A stretch of DNA of 64,000 nt from NCBI GenBank assembly GCA_024180945.1, contig JAKSGN010000036.1, positions 868,001 to 932,000 of the forward strand. The letters run 5' to 3'. Source of the DNA: Macrophomina tecta. Taxonomy: Eukaryota; Ascomycota; Dothideomycetes; Botryosphaeriales; Botryosphaeriaceae. A program made the position numbers and the translations under genes. Shown here piece by piece: positions 24,501-34,287 of this stretch; the first letter of the stretch is position 1; each line of letters opens with the position of its first letter. The notes under the pieces are model-generated. The model saw nothing but the letters and a program-made list of their open reading frames with translations. It made no database searches and had not been told where the DNA came from.

Positions 24501-24688
24501 TCGGATCTTTGATCCCAACCTTGGTCCTTGAACGCAATTCCATGGTTGGGCCACAACCTGGCTGCACGCTCCAGCAACCCCAGCAACGTCTTGGGGTCCT
24601 CGCCAAACTTCTTCGACGCCGAGCCCTTGGTATCCCAGAGATAGGGAGCCACCTGAGTATAGAGCAAGAGAACCAAAGAAGTGAGCAT
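21591..24688 (-). CDS. NRPS-like A-T-TE synthetase, 973 aa, with Cys at the thioesterase nucleophile position
   Basis: Model: complement(join(21591..23429,23502..23863,23918..24413,24464..24688)), 2922 nt. The adenylation domain (about 20-600) shows LFTSGSTGFAKGVEYTHAQL, WVSFDHSAALCENHL, YGLSETCSAFFYN, GWFDTGDLG, GRSKEVLIINGQNYSSFELE and the catalytic Lys motif LPKSTIGKLSRAKLKKSF. The carrier domain has DLDIDSLGYL, with the phosphopantetheine Ser near 636. The thioesterase (about 690-973) has LILCHPGGGEF, then GLCFGGMLAFEL with Cys near 768 (TGC at 22209-22211) in place of the usual Ser, Asp near 795 in GGIDNP and His near 948 in VEGTHF. There is no condensation domain. Fungal A-T-TE enzymes typically activate aryl or indole pyruvates and release dimers. 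The substrate here is not assignable by eye. Introns are 50, 54 and 72 nt, the last with a 19-base poly-T. The start is uncertain. Confidence 0.88.
23456..23474. repeat. Poly-T tract (19 T) inside an NRPS-like intron
   Basis: Poly-A in the sense direction of the NRPS-like gene. It lies in the 72-nt third intron (23430-23501), whose length is a multiple of three and has no stop, so the intron can be misread as coding with a Lys run. Confidence 0.95.
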
Positions 24689-26420
24689 CTTACTGGTAAC
24701 GATCACCTTCGACAATCAACTGGTCTTCGCTTGCGAGCGCTCACAACCGTCAGAGACAGCGAATATATCTGGAAGATTCTCATCCGTACTCGCCAAGCCA
24801 TCTCCCACAACATTTACCACTTTCGGTAGGCCGCCGAGGCAGGTGGGGCCTGCCGCGACGTTGATACATTCCGCCCTCCATCATCTCACCTTGCCACCTA
24901 CACTACTCTCCTGATGCGCACACTGCTACAGATCCAAGAGGCATGTTTTCTCATGGGTTGTTTCCAACATTCCATAGCTATCAGTGGTCTTCGGCTGCGG
25001 AATGACAGGAGTGAGTGCGCGAAGATTCGAGATACCTGGCTGTACACATGCAAGGGGCGCAATAAAAGTGCGCTTGAAGAAAGAACAGAGTCAACGCACA
25101 GCGAGATCATGCGCGCCAAGAGGCCAAACCTTCGAATAAAAGCTTGTCGGGACAGCTTGCCAGGGCCTGACCAACCTTTTCCCAAACTCGTGCAACCATA
25201 AGCGAGTTTTCAGCCAACGGCTACTGTGTAACATACCTTTGTTGGCGCGCTCGGATGTGGCGGCATGCTTGATTTGACGTTTTTGCCAATCCAGGCGCGG
25301 ATTGCTTCTCTTTGTTTGGATCCGCCCGCGGGCCCGCTCCTTTGGGAAGTGAGAGGACTCGGCTCGTATGTTGTTGGCTTGGGAACGCCGAACATTCTGT
25401 TTCCGGGTTTGGCGGCGCGCAGACTCGCAATCGGTTGCCTGCTTCTCGCGTGTTCCCTACTGTCGGGCCTGCTCGTTTCAGGTTGCCGTTACGTGCTGAT
25501 TGGATTGCAGAAGGTGTTTGGTGGTGCTGCATGCGGCGTGCGGTTCCGGAACAAGCTCCTGGTGCGGAACAACATGCGCACCTATCACATCGAGAGCAGT
25601 GCCGTCTGCGACAGCTTATCCACATGCACATGTGTATGGCGTTGGCTTCAGAAGCGCGACCGCAGGCCATCGTTTTGGGACGCTGGGTCATCCGCCTGGA
25701 CATACTTCCAACAGCCTTTTGATGGAAGTCTGGATAAAGCCTCATACCGTGAGCATAACTTTATTCGCCTTGCAACACGCCGTGGGGCGCATTTTACAGG
25801 AGAAAATGGTAGAGATTTTGTAGCCTCTGATTCCATACTCTACCGCCCTGGAATCCCTGCCTGAACACTGTTTTGTATGTACTTGACAAGCAGTGCCTGC
25901 GGCCCCGCCACTATCATGGCTTCAGGTATAATCATGATGTGCATCAGAAAATGCCTAGCAGCCATCCTCATCGAGTCATGGTTTATGCAGGCCGGAATTG
26001 GGCACCACTGTGTTTCGGAGAGGTCCATCATTTCTCTTCGTGGGAGGTGCATCGCTGATTAGGTACAGAAGGGATCAACGCCATGCACCCCGAAGAAGCT
26101 CAAAGCGGCTTTCAAAGCGATCATGCTGCCCGACTCTATTTTACCGCATCTATATTGCGCTAAGATTTCCATCGGCGTTTGCGCCGGTTGGTCTTTCCCC
26201 TGTTTGCTTGAAACTGAAACCGTCTGTAGCCTGTTTTCGCCACCCCACATACGAGCACCTCCCCTAGACAGCCACGCCACACTATTTTCAAAAGGTGGTT
26301 GTATCCCGCCCACTACAGGCAGGGCCAATCTCAACACACGTGCTCTATCTTGTGCCCGCAAATGTCCACATATTCCGGCTTCCCGTCCGAACCGATTCCT
26401 TCGTAACAAGCAACTCAACC
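24689..26420. other. Intergenic region at the accessory/core transition
   Basis: No gene is supported. A plus-strand frame of 199 codons (25265-25864) and an opposing frame of 174 codons (25221-25745) shadow one another without recognisable motifs. The first few hundred bases are probably the NRPS-like promoter and leader. Confidence 0.5.
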
Positions 26421-26774
26421 ATGCACTCCACTAAAAATCCACCACCCCACCGCCGCAGCTTCTCCCGCCGCAATAACGGCGAAAACCAGGACAACAACCC
26501 CTTCTGCCTCTGCGGGCCAGCATACCGCACACCCTCCTGCCCTGCCCGCTGTCCCCTCGTCTTCACCCCCCACTGGGAAGCCCTCCCCCTCTCTTTCTTC
26601 CCCACGCCCCAGCTGTGCGCTCTCCTCCCCAACATCCTCGCCTACCTCGCAGGCCGCGGCATCATGTGGGCGCCGGCGCTCGACCCGGCCGGCATCGCAT
26701 GGCTGGGCGCGATGGAGGCGGGAGGGCGGGGGTGTGGGCATGATGTGAGTTTGGTTTCATCCTTTTCTTCTCCC

Positions 26775-26846
<72 letters not shown>

Positions 26847-27846
26847 ATCTTTCTTCCCTCTGTCGGTTGCGCTGACCGGCAAAAAATCGTAGCAATCAAC
26901 ACAGATCGCCCGGTTCTTCGAACACGCAGGCGTGTATTGCTGGGTCAAGACGTATCCGTTCTGGTTCGACGCGACGCATTGGTTCATGCGCGTGGATTTT
27001 TTGGGCGGCGCCGGGTGGGCTGATTCGTGGGTTGTTGTGACAGTGAGGGATCGCGTGCCGATGGCGGGCAAGGGGAGAAATGCGGCTACGACGCGGTCGT
27101 ACGAATTTGGCGGATTCTGCGCCGGGGGGGGGGGTGTGCCGGTTGTGGGGGAGGAAGCTAGGGTGTGTCCGCCGAAGTTTAAGGGGCTGGTAAGGAGGGA
27201 TGTGAAGGCGGAGATGGGGGTGAGGGAGGATTTCGTTGGGTATGTGAGTCGCCCGCACTGGGTGTCGGAGGGCATGGTGAGGAGCCCGGTCAGGCAAAAG
27301 GTGCACGAGAGGAGGGGAGAGTCGCAGCGGGGCAGGTGGGAGGATGTTCCGAGGGCGGTGAGAGTGACACGGGCGGTTGGGACGGCGAGGACGAGTAAGA
27401 GGAGTTCGGGAATCTCGATGGTGACAGTAAAAGGCCGGAGGAGATCGTCAGGGGTTCATGGGCGAGGGGATCAAGAGAAGGGGTTTACGAGATGGGCGGG
27501 TTCGGTGCTACTGGATGCGGAGTCAGATGGTGAGGAGGCTGGGGATGCCTGTGTGAAGGGCTCATTTCCACCGAAGAAGAGGACAGAGCTCTTACCCGTA
27601 AGAAAGCATATAGGAGAAACAATGAAGGTAATCTCACCGCGAAGAGGTAGTGAGGAGGAGGAAAGACGAAAAACGCGGGGTCTCAAGATGGAACTGGCAG
27701 ATGAAAGACGAAAGAACCAAATACTGGAGGCATCAAACCGCACCTTGAGAGAAAGAATAGAGCAAATGGAAAGGAAACTGATGGCAGCAAACGCAGCCAA
27801 GGATGATATGAATCTGGCGCAGGAGGCAGGGAAGTTCAGATGGTAA
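26421..27846 (+). CDS. Unknown protein with C-terminal coiled coil, 425 aa
   Basis: Model: join(26421..26744,26893..27846). The frame is kept across the 148-nt intron, whose GTGAGT donor follows GCGHD and whose TAG acceptor precedes QSTQIARFFEHAGVYCWVKT. The family is not recognised. Residues 1-40 are basic and Pro-rich. A Cys/Trp-rich globular-looking part covers about 40-170, including CLCGPAYRTPSCPARC and WVKTYPFWFDATHWF. A basic Ser/Arg-rich stretch follows. The C-terminal 75 residues, with KTRGLKMELADERRKNQILE and similar heptads, predict a coiled coil. The intron contains a (CT) repeat of about 29 units. The stop follows AGATGGTAAGT, which resembles a splice donor, so another 3' exon is possible. 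It heads three same-strand genes of unknown function. Confidence 0.6.
26778..26836. repeat. (CT)n microsatellite, about 29 units
   Basis: A nearly pure CT dinucleotide run lies inside the intron of the gene at 26421-27846. It produces artificial Ser-Leu and Arg-Glu frames on the two strands. Confidence 0.97.
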
Positions 27847-28329
27847 GTGGTGATGTGAGGAAGTGCGTCAGAATATCTGAAATAACAGTGCTAGGCACAC
27901 AGGAAGTCAACAGTGGTATCTGCGGCTCTGAATCCAAGTTTAAACAAGTTTTGGATGGACGCCCTTCAAAAAGCAGGGACGCAGAGGGAGATCTTGGATG
28001 CTCTGGTGTAAGCCAGTGTTTGTATGTGGTTGGAATTCATGTGAACAGTTCAGCGAGCATGACAGCCTCAGCTCTGTCGGCTGTTTCCTCAAGAATATCT
28101 AGAATTCTGAATCCAGATGGGCCTTTCACCTGCCATTATCACCCTTACGTCAGCCTGTACAGCTGAATACCCGCGCGCATTTGCACATGGAAGCAAATTC
28201 GAAGAGTGTTTCTCCATCACCTCTTCACAACCACACCCTCCTTTTCCAACGTGCTTGTTTTCCACTCCCTTCGCATCTAAACCAAACGTCGTCTCGCCCA
28301 CGTCAATCCTCAGTCCCTCTCCTACGAAA
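27847..28329 (+). other. Intergenic region
   Basis: Presumed 3' end of the upstream gene and promoter of the next. No gene is supported. Confidence 0.5.
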
Positions 28330-29510
28330 ATGTCTGCGCTTCGAGTGCACTGGTGCTCGGCCGCTCCGGATGATCCGACTGCCAACCATTTGCGAGGAAC
28401 TTGTACTGCCTTCATTAGTGAGGCTCGCAATCTGCTTCCTCCCACAGGATACTATCCGCCTCACATGGATATATTGTCTGTGTACAGGGCCGACGTTGAC
28501 CAGCCCGTTAACGTAAGTCTTGCTCCGACGTCCTGCTCAGAAAAGCTTAATCCTTAAAGACCGACAACGTCCAGGACATCAACGCCACCCTCCGCTACGT
28601 TTGGTATAAGGCGCACCCGATGTGGGCGACGAAAGACTTGTGGACTGTCCGCATGGACCACTTCATCCCTCACCTGTTAGTCCGCGCTGCCATTGCCCTC
28701 AATGATCTCTATGAAGCTCCCTCACCTTCTTCTGCCAGCCCGCCAAAAGCGTTCGACAGTGATCGGACATATGCCATCCTACAGAGCCTTCTAACCGAGG
28801 AACATAGCATCGACCAGAAGCCCATCACCTTCTTCACGAACAAGACCGTTCTGCCTGGCGGGCTGCCCCAAATGTGCCGCTACAATTTCGAAGACGGTCA
28901 CATCACCACACGCGCGCTTCTCGGCTACCTCGACCCGCTCGTCACTTCTGACATTGCTGCCAATCACACGACCGTGGCCGAAGCTTTCTGGCCAACCTCC
29001 ATGCCGACCACACCTGCCTCCAGTCGTCCGTCCCAGCAGGTCGCGATGTTTGCTCCGCGCGGCTTCCCGTGCGTGCAGGCCGGCCCGCCCCGCAGCGGTG
29101 GTCAGATTTCCGATCGCACCGAGGTTCGTGGTGGCATCCAGGCTTACGGCGGCAATGAGTCCCCAGGCGACTCTCAGTCTTCCAACCGCACCCAGTCGCA
29201 CCACGGCGGCGCCCATGCTCACGCCAGCCCCAAGACTCACAACTCTCCGCTCAACTTTGTCAGAAGCTCGAGCTCACTTGCGGACCCCTTCGTAAGTGGT
29301 TCCAGCCAGCAGCACAGCGGCAGCCTCATCCCGCTCCGTCGTGCAGGCTCCAATGCCGTTAGCCCCGTTTCTGGCTCCGCCAGCAACGGCAATAGCTGCA
29401 TGACTGTCGAGGAGCGCGCGGCGCAGATCCTTCCACTCATCAAGGATACCGTCGTTCAGAATGTTGTGCGCGAGATGCTGCACAAGTTGCAGAACCGGGA
29501 GGAAGTTTAA
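28330..29510 (+). CDS. Unknown protein, 372 aa, two exons
   Basis: Model: join(28330..28512,28575..29510), 1119 nt. A 62-nt intron (GTAAGT..CCAG) joins VDQPVN to DINATLRYVWYKAHPMW in phase 0. The N-terminal 150 residues look folded, with alternating aromatic and hydrophobic positions (MDHFIPHLLVRAAIALNDLY, PQMCRYNFEDGH). Residues 170-330 are Ser/Gly/Pro-rich and disordered. The last 40 residues (EERAAQILPLIKDTVVQNVV) predict an amphipathic helix. No family or catalytic motif is recognised. Good codon structure and a clean intron support a real gene. Its same-strand neighbours at 26421 and 30105 are also unrecognised and share the plan of a folded N-terminus, disordered middle and helical C-terminus. 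Confidence 0.72.
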
Positions 29511-30104
29511 ATGGGGGGTGCTTGAACTGCCGGGTTTGCGCTAGATCTGCAGGTCATGGGAAGGGCCTGATACGATGGCTCAGTTTGAGAATCACGGGGT
29601 TGCTAGGAGGATTCTTTATCAGCTTTTGGCCCTTAGGGCCGCTGCTGCTACTGCTGCGAAAACTGCGAATCATAGGAGCTGGGCTGAGCATAGGTTCCAC
29701 ACCTTCTAGGTAGTCAATTAAACTACTTTGTTGCCAAATTTTTCCACATCAACATACGGTGTAACCCCTCTGCCTTGTTGCATCCCTTAGGCGATAGCGG
29801 GGCCAGCGTTTATTCAAGGCGTTCTGAAGTGTTCCTCAAGCAATGTTGGCACGCCGGCACGGATCGACCATCATTGGCTCTACATTCACACCACCTGCGT
29901 GCAGATTCACACATCTGCGCAGACACGGTGACCCGTGCTGATCCTGGTGACTCACCATGTGCAGCTGCCCCCGCTCCAGGGTTCGGGGACTCTAACGCGC
30001 ACACAAAAGCGTCCTCACCCTCTCCACCAACATCAACTTCACCTCACATCCAACCCGTCGACACTGACCGAAGTTCAGCGTCCACGCAGTACGACCAGGC
30101 TGCC
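29511..30104 (+). other. Intergenic region
   Basis: Contains no supported gene. The frame of the next gene stays open upstream to about 29775 but without an ATG before 30105, so a short upstream exon is possible. Confidence 0.45.
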
Positions 30105-31480
30105 ATGCCTGCGGCTCAACCTACAAGAAGTGCGGCGATGCGCGCACGCAACAGCGACTCACCGGCCGAGCCCCTAGGCGACCTCACCGAAGTCCGGCCC
30201 AACGGCAACTGGAGGCTGCGCGAGGACGAGCAGGAAAACATGAGGTTGCTCTGGGAGAGAATACTCGACGCTGCACGCGAGCATCAGATAGCGTTGGTCG
30301 ACGCTGCTGAGCTGCGGGCCTTCAACGCCGTCGAGCGCAAGCCCTTCGTAGTGAAGGCAAAGAAAATTGTGCGTGCTATGGCATACTCGGAGCAATGCTG
30401 GGGGCTGACCTGAACTCGCAGGCCGGTGTCGTAAATCGACGTACGCTCAAGGATGCCTTCTGGGCAGTCGGGTTCCCGATGTCTGCGGCCGGCAGTGCGA
30501 ACTGGAGGGTCAGGATCGATACCTTCTGGTTGTTCACCAATGTGTCGAGGGAGGGATTGTGAGACGGACCACTGCATTCTGCAACCTATATTGCCTGCGG
30601 CTTTGCTGACCTCTACATCAGCGAGTATATCACAAACCACATCGTGACCGTCCAGGACCCCAATAGAGCATCCGGAGCTAACAGGACGACTTACGCTGTC
30701 GACCCTCTCTCGCTGCAGATACATACAGCTCCGGGCAACGACGCAGCTGAGATTGACGTTTGCCGTCTCATCTCGGATGATATTCGCAAGCGCAAGCACA
30801 AAAACATGATACCGGGCGCCCTGATTAACTGCGAGAAGGAAGAGGTGGCAGCCGAGCATGAGCCGCACAGCACGACAGGCGCAGAAGCAGCGGCTGCAGA
30901 TCAAGCGAGACCGCAGCGGGCGTTTGATCATGTAGCGTCCACCCGCGCAGCCAGCCCGATCTATCCGCGATGGCCTGCTCGAAGCAACAAACGATATCGA
31001 CCGGTGGTGGAGGAAGACGAGAACGAGGACCACGGTAGCAAAAATATAGCACCGGCAAATTCAGCTCCGAAGGCAGAGGACTCGGATGATTACTGCGAAA
31101 TGGTTGGCGAGCCAAGGGGGATTTCGGGCAAGTCGGTCGGCTCGACAGACGGTCAATCCAGAGGCCACAGCAAGCCCCCTGATGCCGGCAGTGGTGTAAG
31201 CCATGCACACACCACATTGGATGCGCACAGACTCAGCCTCGCGCTGAAAACCAACAAGAAGCTTGAGGAAAAGGTGCGAGAGCTGCGGGAGGCGCTCAAC
31301 GAGCGTGAGAAGGAGCTTCAAGAATCAAACCAAGCTATCAAAGAGCGGGAAGAAAACCTCATGCAGAAGGCAGAAAGCATCACGAGGTACAAAAGGCTCG
31401 TGGAGGAGTTGCGAGAGGAGAAGCAGGAGCTCAGCACGAAAGTTGACAAGCTCAAGGATAGGTTGATGGAAGGAAACTGA
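30105..31480 (+). CDS. Unknown protein with C-terminal coiled coil, 419 aa, three exons
   Basis: Model: join(30105..30368,30422..30558,30622..31480), 1260 nt. The 53- and 63-nt introns use GTGCGT and GTGAGA donors and keep the frame: RKPFVVKAKKI joins AGVVNRRTLKDAFWAVGFP, then NVSREGF joins EYITNHIVTVQDPN. Residues 35-185 look folded, possibly a small DNA- or protein-binding module, but I recognise no family. Residues 190-330 are acidic and Ser-rich. Residues about 335-419 form a strong coiled coil (KLEEKVRELREALNEREKEL and following heptads). The start is the first ATG of a frame that is open further upstream, so the N-terminus may be longer. Confidence 0.65.
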
Positions 31481-32235
31481 GCAGGATGCGGTGGCATCGA
31501 CAGGCGGCAAGGTCTTCGCAGGTCGTATAGACGCTCGTGCTGCAAGACCTGTAGGATAGATTGAGTGTAGAGCTGCGCGTACAACAGCAGTGGGATATCA
31601 ACGAATTGACAACAAAGAAAACGAGCACGATGAGAAGCGTGGAATCCGGGGGTTAAAGTCCATGTCGGATCCGATGGAGCTCGAAACCCCTTGAGCTATC
31701 TTCAATGGAATCGGGACCAGTGGTGTTGCTCGTCCTGCATCGTCTTGCAGCTGTCTAAGTGGTCCATCGAAGGTTCTCTGGCCCATTGGTATTTGGACGG
31801 GCGGGACAGCGGAGGGTGGCCCTGAGAAGTCGGGGTGGAGCGGGGCGGGGCGGGCGACTGAAGGTGGGCCGACGGTGATTGGGCGTTGGGATCGGGGACT
31901 CTGACCTCATGCGCGCGCACTCCCTCGACCACGACCGTGTGCGCTGCGCGTGTGCGACTTCCCATTCTGCGTCCGCCCGCCCTACCCTCCTTGCCAAAGC
32001 CGCCGCGCCTCGTCCAGGATCCTCCCTCGCCCACACCACAGCCCAGAATGAGAGCCAACCCGCGCGAAGTCTGAGCCTGTAGCGCCCTCGAGCCGCGGCT
32101 GCCTGGCAACTTCCTCCCTCCGAGCCCGCGCGAGTCCCGTCCAGACGCTTCCGTCCCTACTGCTCCCCCTCCCCTCCTCGCCGCCCAGCTGTATCCGCCG
32201 CCTTTCCGTCCCAGCCCCAGCACTCCGCTGCCATA
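31481..32235 (+). other. Intergenic region and promoter of the phosphatase-like gene
   Basis: No gene is supported. Overlapping frames on both strands in 31700-32390 are GC-rich shadows. Confidence 0.5.
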
Positions 32236-33216
32236 ATGACCACCACCGAGGAGGTCGCCCTCTCCGACACGAGTCGCTCCTTCCGACGGGCCAGCAACAA
32301 TGAGTACGCCTTCCGTGTCCCCACCCCGCCGCGCATCATCATCCCGCCGCCCGCTGTGAACAGTCAAGAGTCGTCCAATGCCATCCACGTCTCCTCAGTC
32401 TCCACCATCGACGGCCGCGGCCCCAATCTGGATTTCCTGGCCGGCGTCAACGGCGGCGAGCTCACCACCCAGAACGCCGGACTCGAGTGGACCTACGAGA
32501 AGCGCCGCGACGCTCAGCTGGTGACACCCTACATCTTCCTGGGTACGTGAATGCTCTGCCACCTGCTTTCCCACGCGATGCTAACCTCAGATACAGGCCC
32601 GCATAGCGCCGCCAAGAACCGGGACTTCTTGAGCAAGTCCAACATCACCATGCTGCTCGCCGTCAAGCAGGCCGGCATGCCCGTGAATGCCGCTGCCCGC
32701 ATCGCCAACGAGATGGGTATTGTCTTCCACACCGTCGACATCCGCACCCCGCAAGACCTCATTGCTTCCTTCCGCCGAGCCTCTGACATGATCAACCACC
32801 ACCTCGCCGACGTCAACGCCCGCATAAAAGCCGGTAAATGTAGCCTCGAACATGGACATGTGCTTGTGTTTTGCGAATCCGGCAACGAGAAGTCGGCCGC
32901 TGTCGTGGTAGCTTGGATCATGGAGATGCTCAGCCTGGACTTTCTACGCGCCATGCAGTTTGTCCAAGGCCAACGCTTCTGTGTCAACTTTGACGATCAC
33001 CTCAAGACTGTTCTACAATCCTACGGAGACATCCTCGCTGCAAGACGCCTCGTTGCTCAAGACGCCGCCTCCCGTTTGTCGCAAGTCCCACAGTCCAGCA
33101 CGAAACGGGTGCTAGCAAATACCTACGATGAGGAAATGGAAGTGGATACTGTGGCCGACGACGACATTTCGCGCTTCGAAGGGCGAACTCACGTGCCTTT
33201 TGAGAGTATTGATTGA
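32236..33216 (+). CDS. DUSP/STYX-like protein, probable pseudophosphatase, 308 aa
   Basis: Model: join(32236..32542,32597..33216), 927 nt, with a 54-nt intron (GTACGT..ACAG). After a disordered N-terminus of about 85 residues comes a dual-specificity phosphatase fold: TPYIFLGPHSAAKNRDFL, ITMLLAVK, VFHTVDIRTPQDL, and a P-loop region VLVFCESGNEKSAAVVVAWI. The active enzyme motif is HCxxGxxRS. Here His is Phe194, Cys195 is kept and the invariant Arg is Lys201. Loss of the Arg that binds phosphate should cripple catalysis, so the protein more likely binds phosphoproteins, as STYX does. A C-terminal acidic tail follows. The fold assignment is firm; inactivity is inferred from the motif. Confidence 0.83.
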
Positions 33217-34287
33217 GGTTTTGTGAAACGCATCAGCGAAAAATTCTTTATCGCAGCTTGGAATTGTCAAGCGGCAAATATGCTTTTGAACCAGCGAGTT
33301 GGCAAGTCACACTCGTCAAGCTTGCCTTCTCGAGTACTGCTGGACTGCCGTTCAAAACGTCCGTAGCTGCGATGTTGTCCTGCATATTGTTTCTTGCGTA
33401 CATCAAGGCGCACACACTGACCGTGGGGTCTACCCATAGACAGGCGTATACCATAGTAGCAAGGAAGTCTGGAACCGGAAGATGGCATTATACCCGGTGG
33501 CGTTCTTGCTCTTCGAACAGTAGCAGGGCTTTGCTACGAGCAGTAGCATGAATACGACATTAACAAGTTCGCTCTTCTTGTGCTTTGTTTTGTGATTCCG
33601 TCCCAGTGTCACAAGTTTGCTTGGCTTGGGAGCGATACACGCCTGACGCGTTATGCATACTTCTCGGGACATCAGCTCTCATAATCCAGAACAGACCCGA
33701 ACTTGGACGCCTTCGACCCGTTTGGCGCGAGATGAACCTAACCCGCAGTATCGAAGACCGGTCACAATCCATTCACAGTGTTCGTCGGACACTTGAAGTG
33801 AGTGGATGCTGAACCGCAGTTGCCCCATTTAGTAACACTAAGTTTTACATCTCTATAAACATATCCCGACTGAAAGCACTTACAGCCAAAATGACTTCAC
33901 GCCGTCAGCTCCTAGTGACTCATCTCTCGTTCCATCGAATTCCATCTTCCTCGGTAGACTTTCTCCAATGCCACTGCCATCTCAAACTACATCGACACCA
34001 CGCATGTCATCTTAAGCTGCCTCCAACAACGGCACCGAGCCCCCAGATCAAGAAAATTGGATTACAACCACAGTTCCAGAGCCAAAGCACTTAGCGCTTC
34101 TACCAAACTTCAGAGCGAGCTCTTCTTGCCCAGCTCTTAGAGTTGTGCAACTTCGCATCCATAATTCCAGCGTTCACTAGGACATCATTTGCTTCTACTC
34201 CTGAGTAAACCTAAAGCAAAAGTCCTCGACCAAACCCGAGTATTTGAGACACATCGACACGGGAGCCAGCGTGCCATCACCATCAAC
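33217..34287 (+). other. Intergenic region
   Basis: No gene is supported between the phosphatase-like gene and the next plus-strand gene. Short frames on both strands lack motifs. Confidence 0.5.

Noticed and set aside
25265..25864. Plus-strand frame of 199 codons and opposing minus frame at 25221-25745
   Set aside because: Mutually antisense frames without motifs, signal peptide logic or introns; likely chance frames in GC-rich DNA.
26415..27306. Several minus-strand frames with Arg-Glu runs
   Set aside because: Artefacts of the (CT)n repeat and antisense shadow of the gene at 26421-27846.
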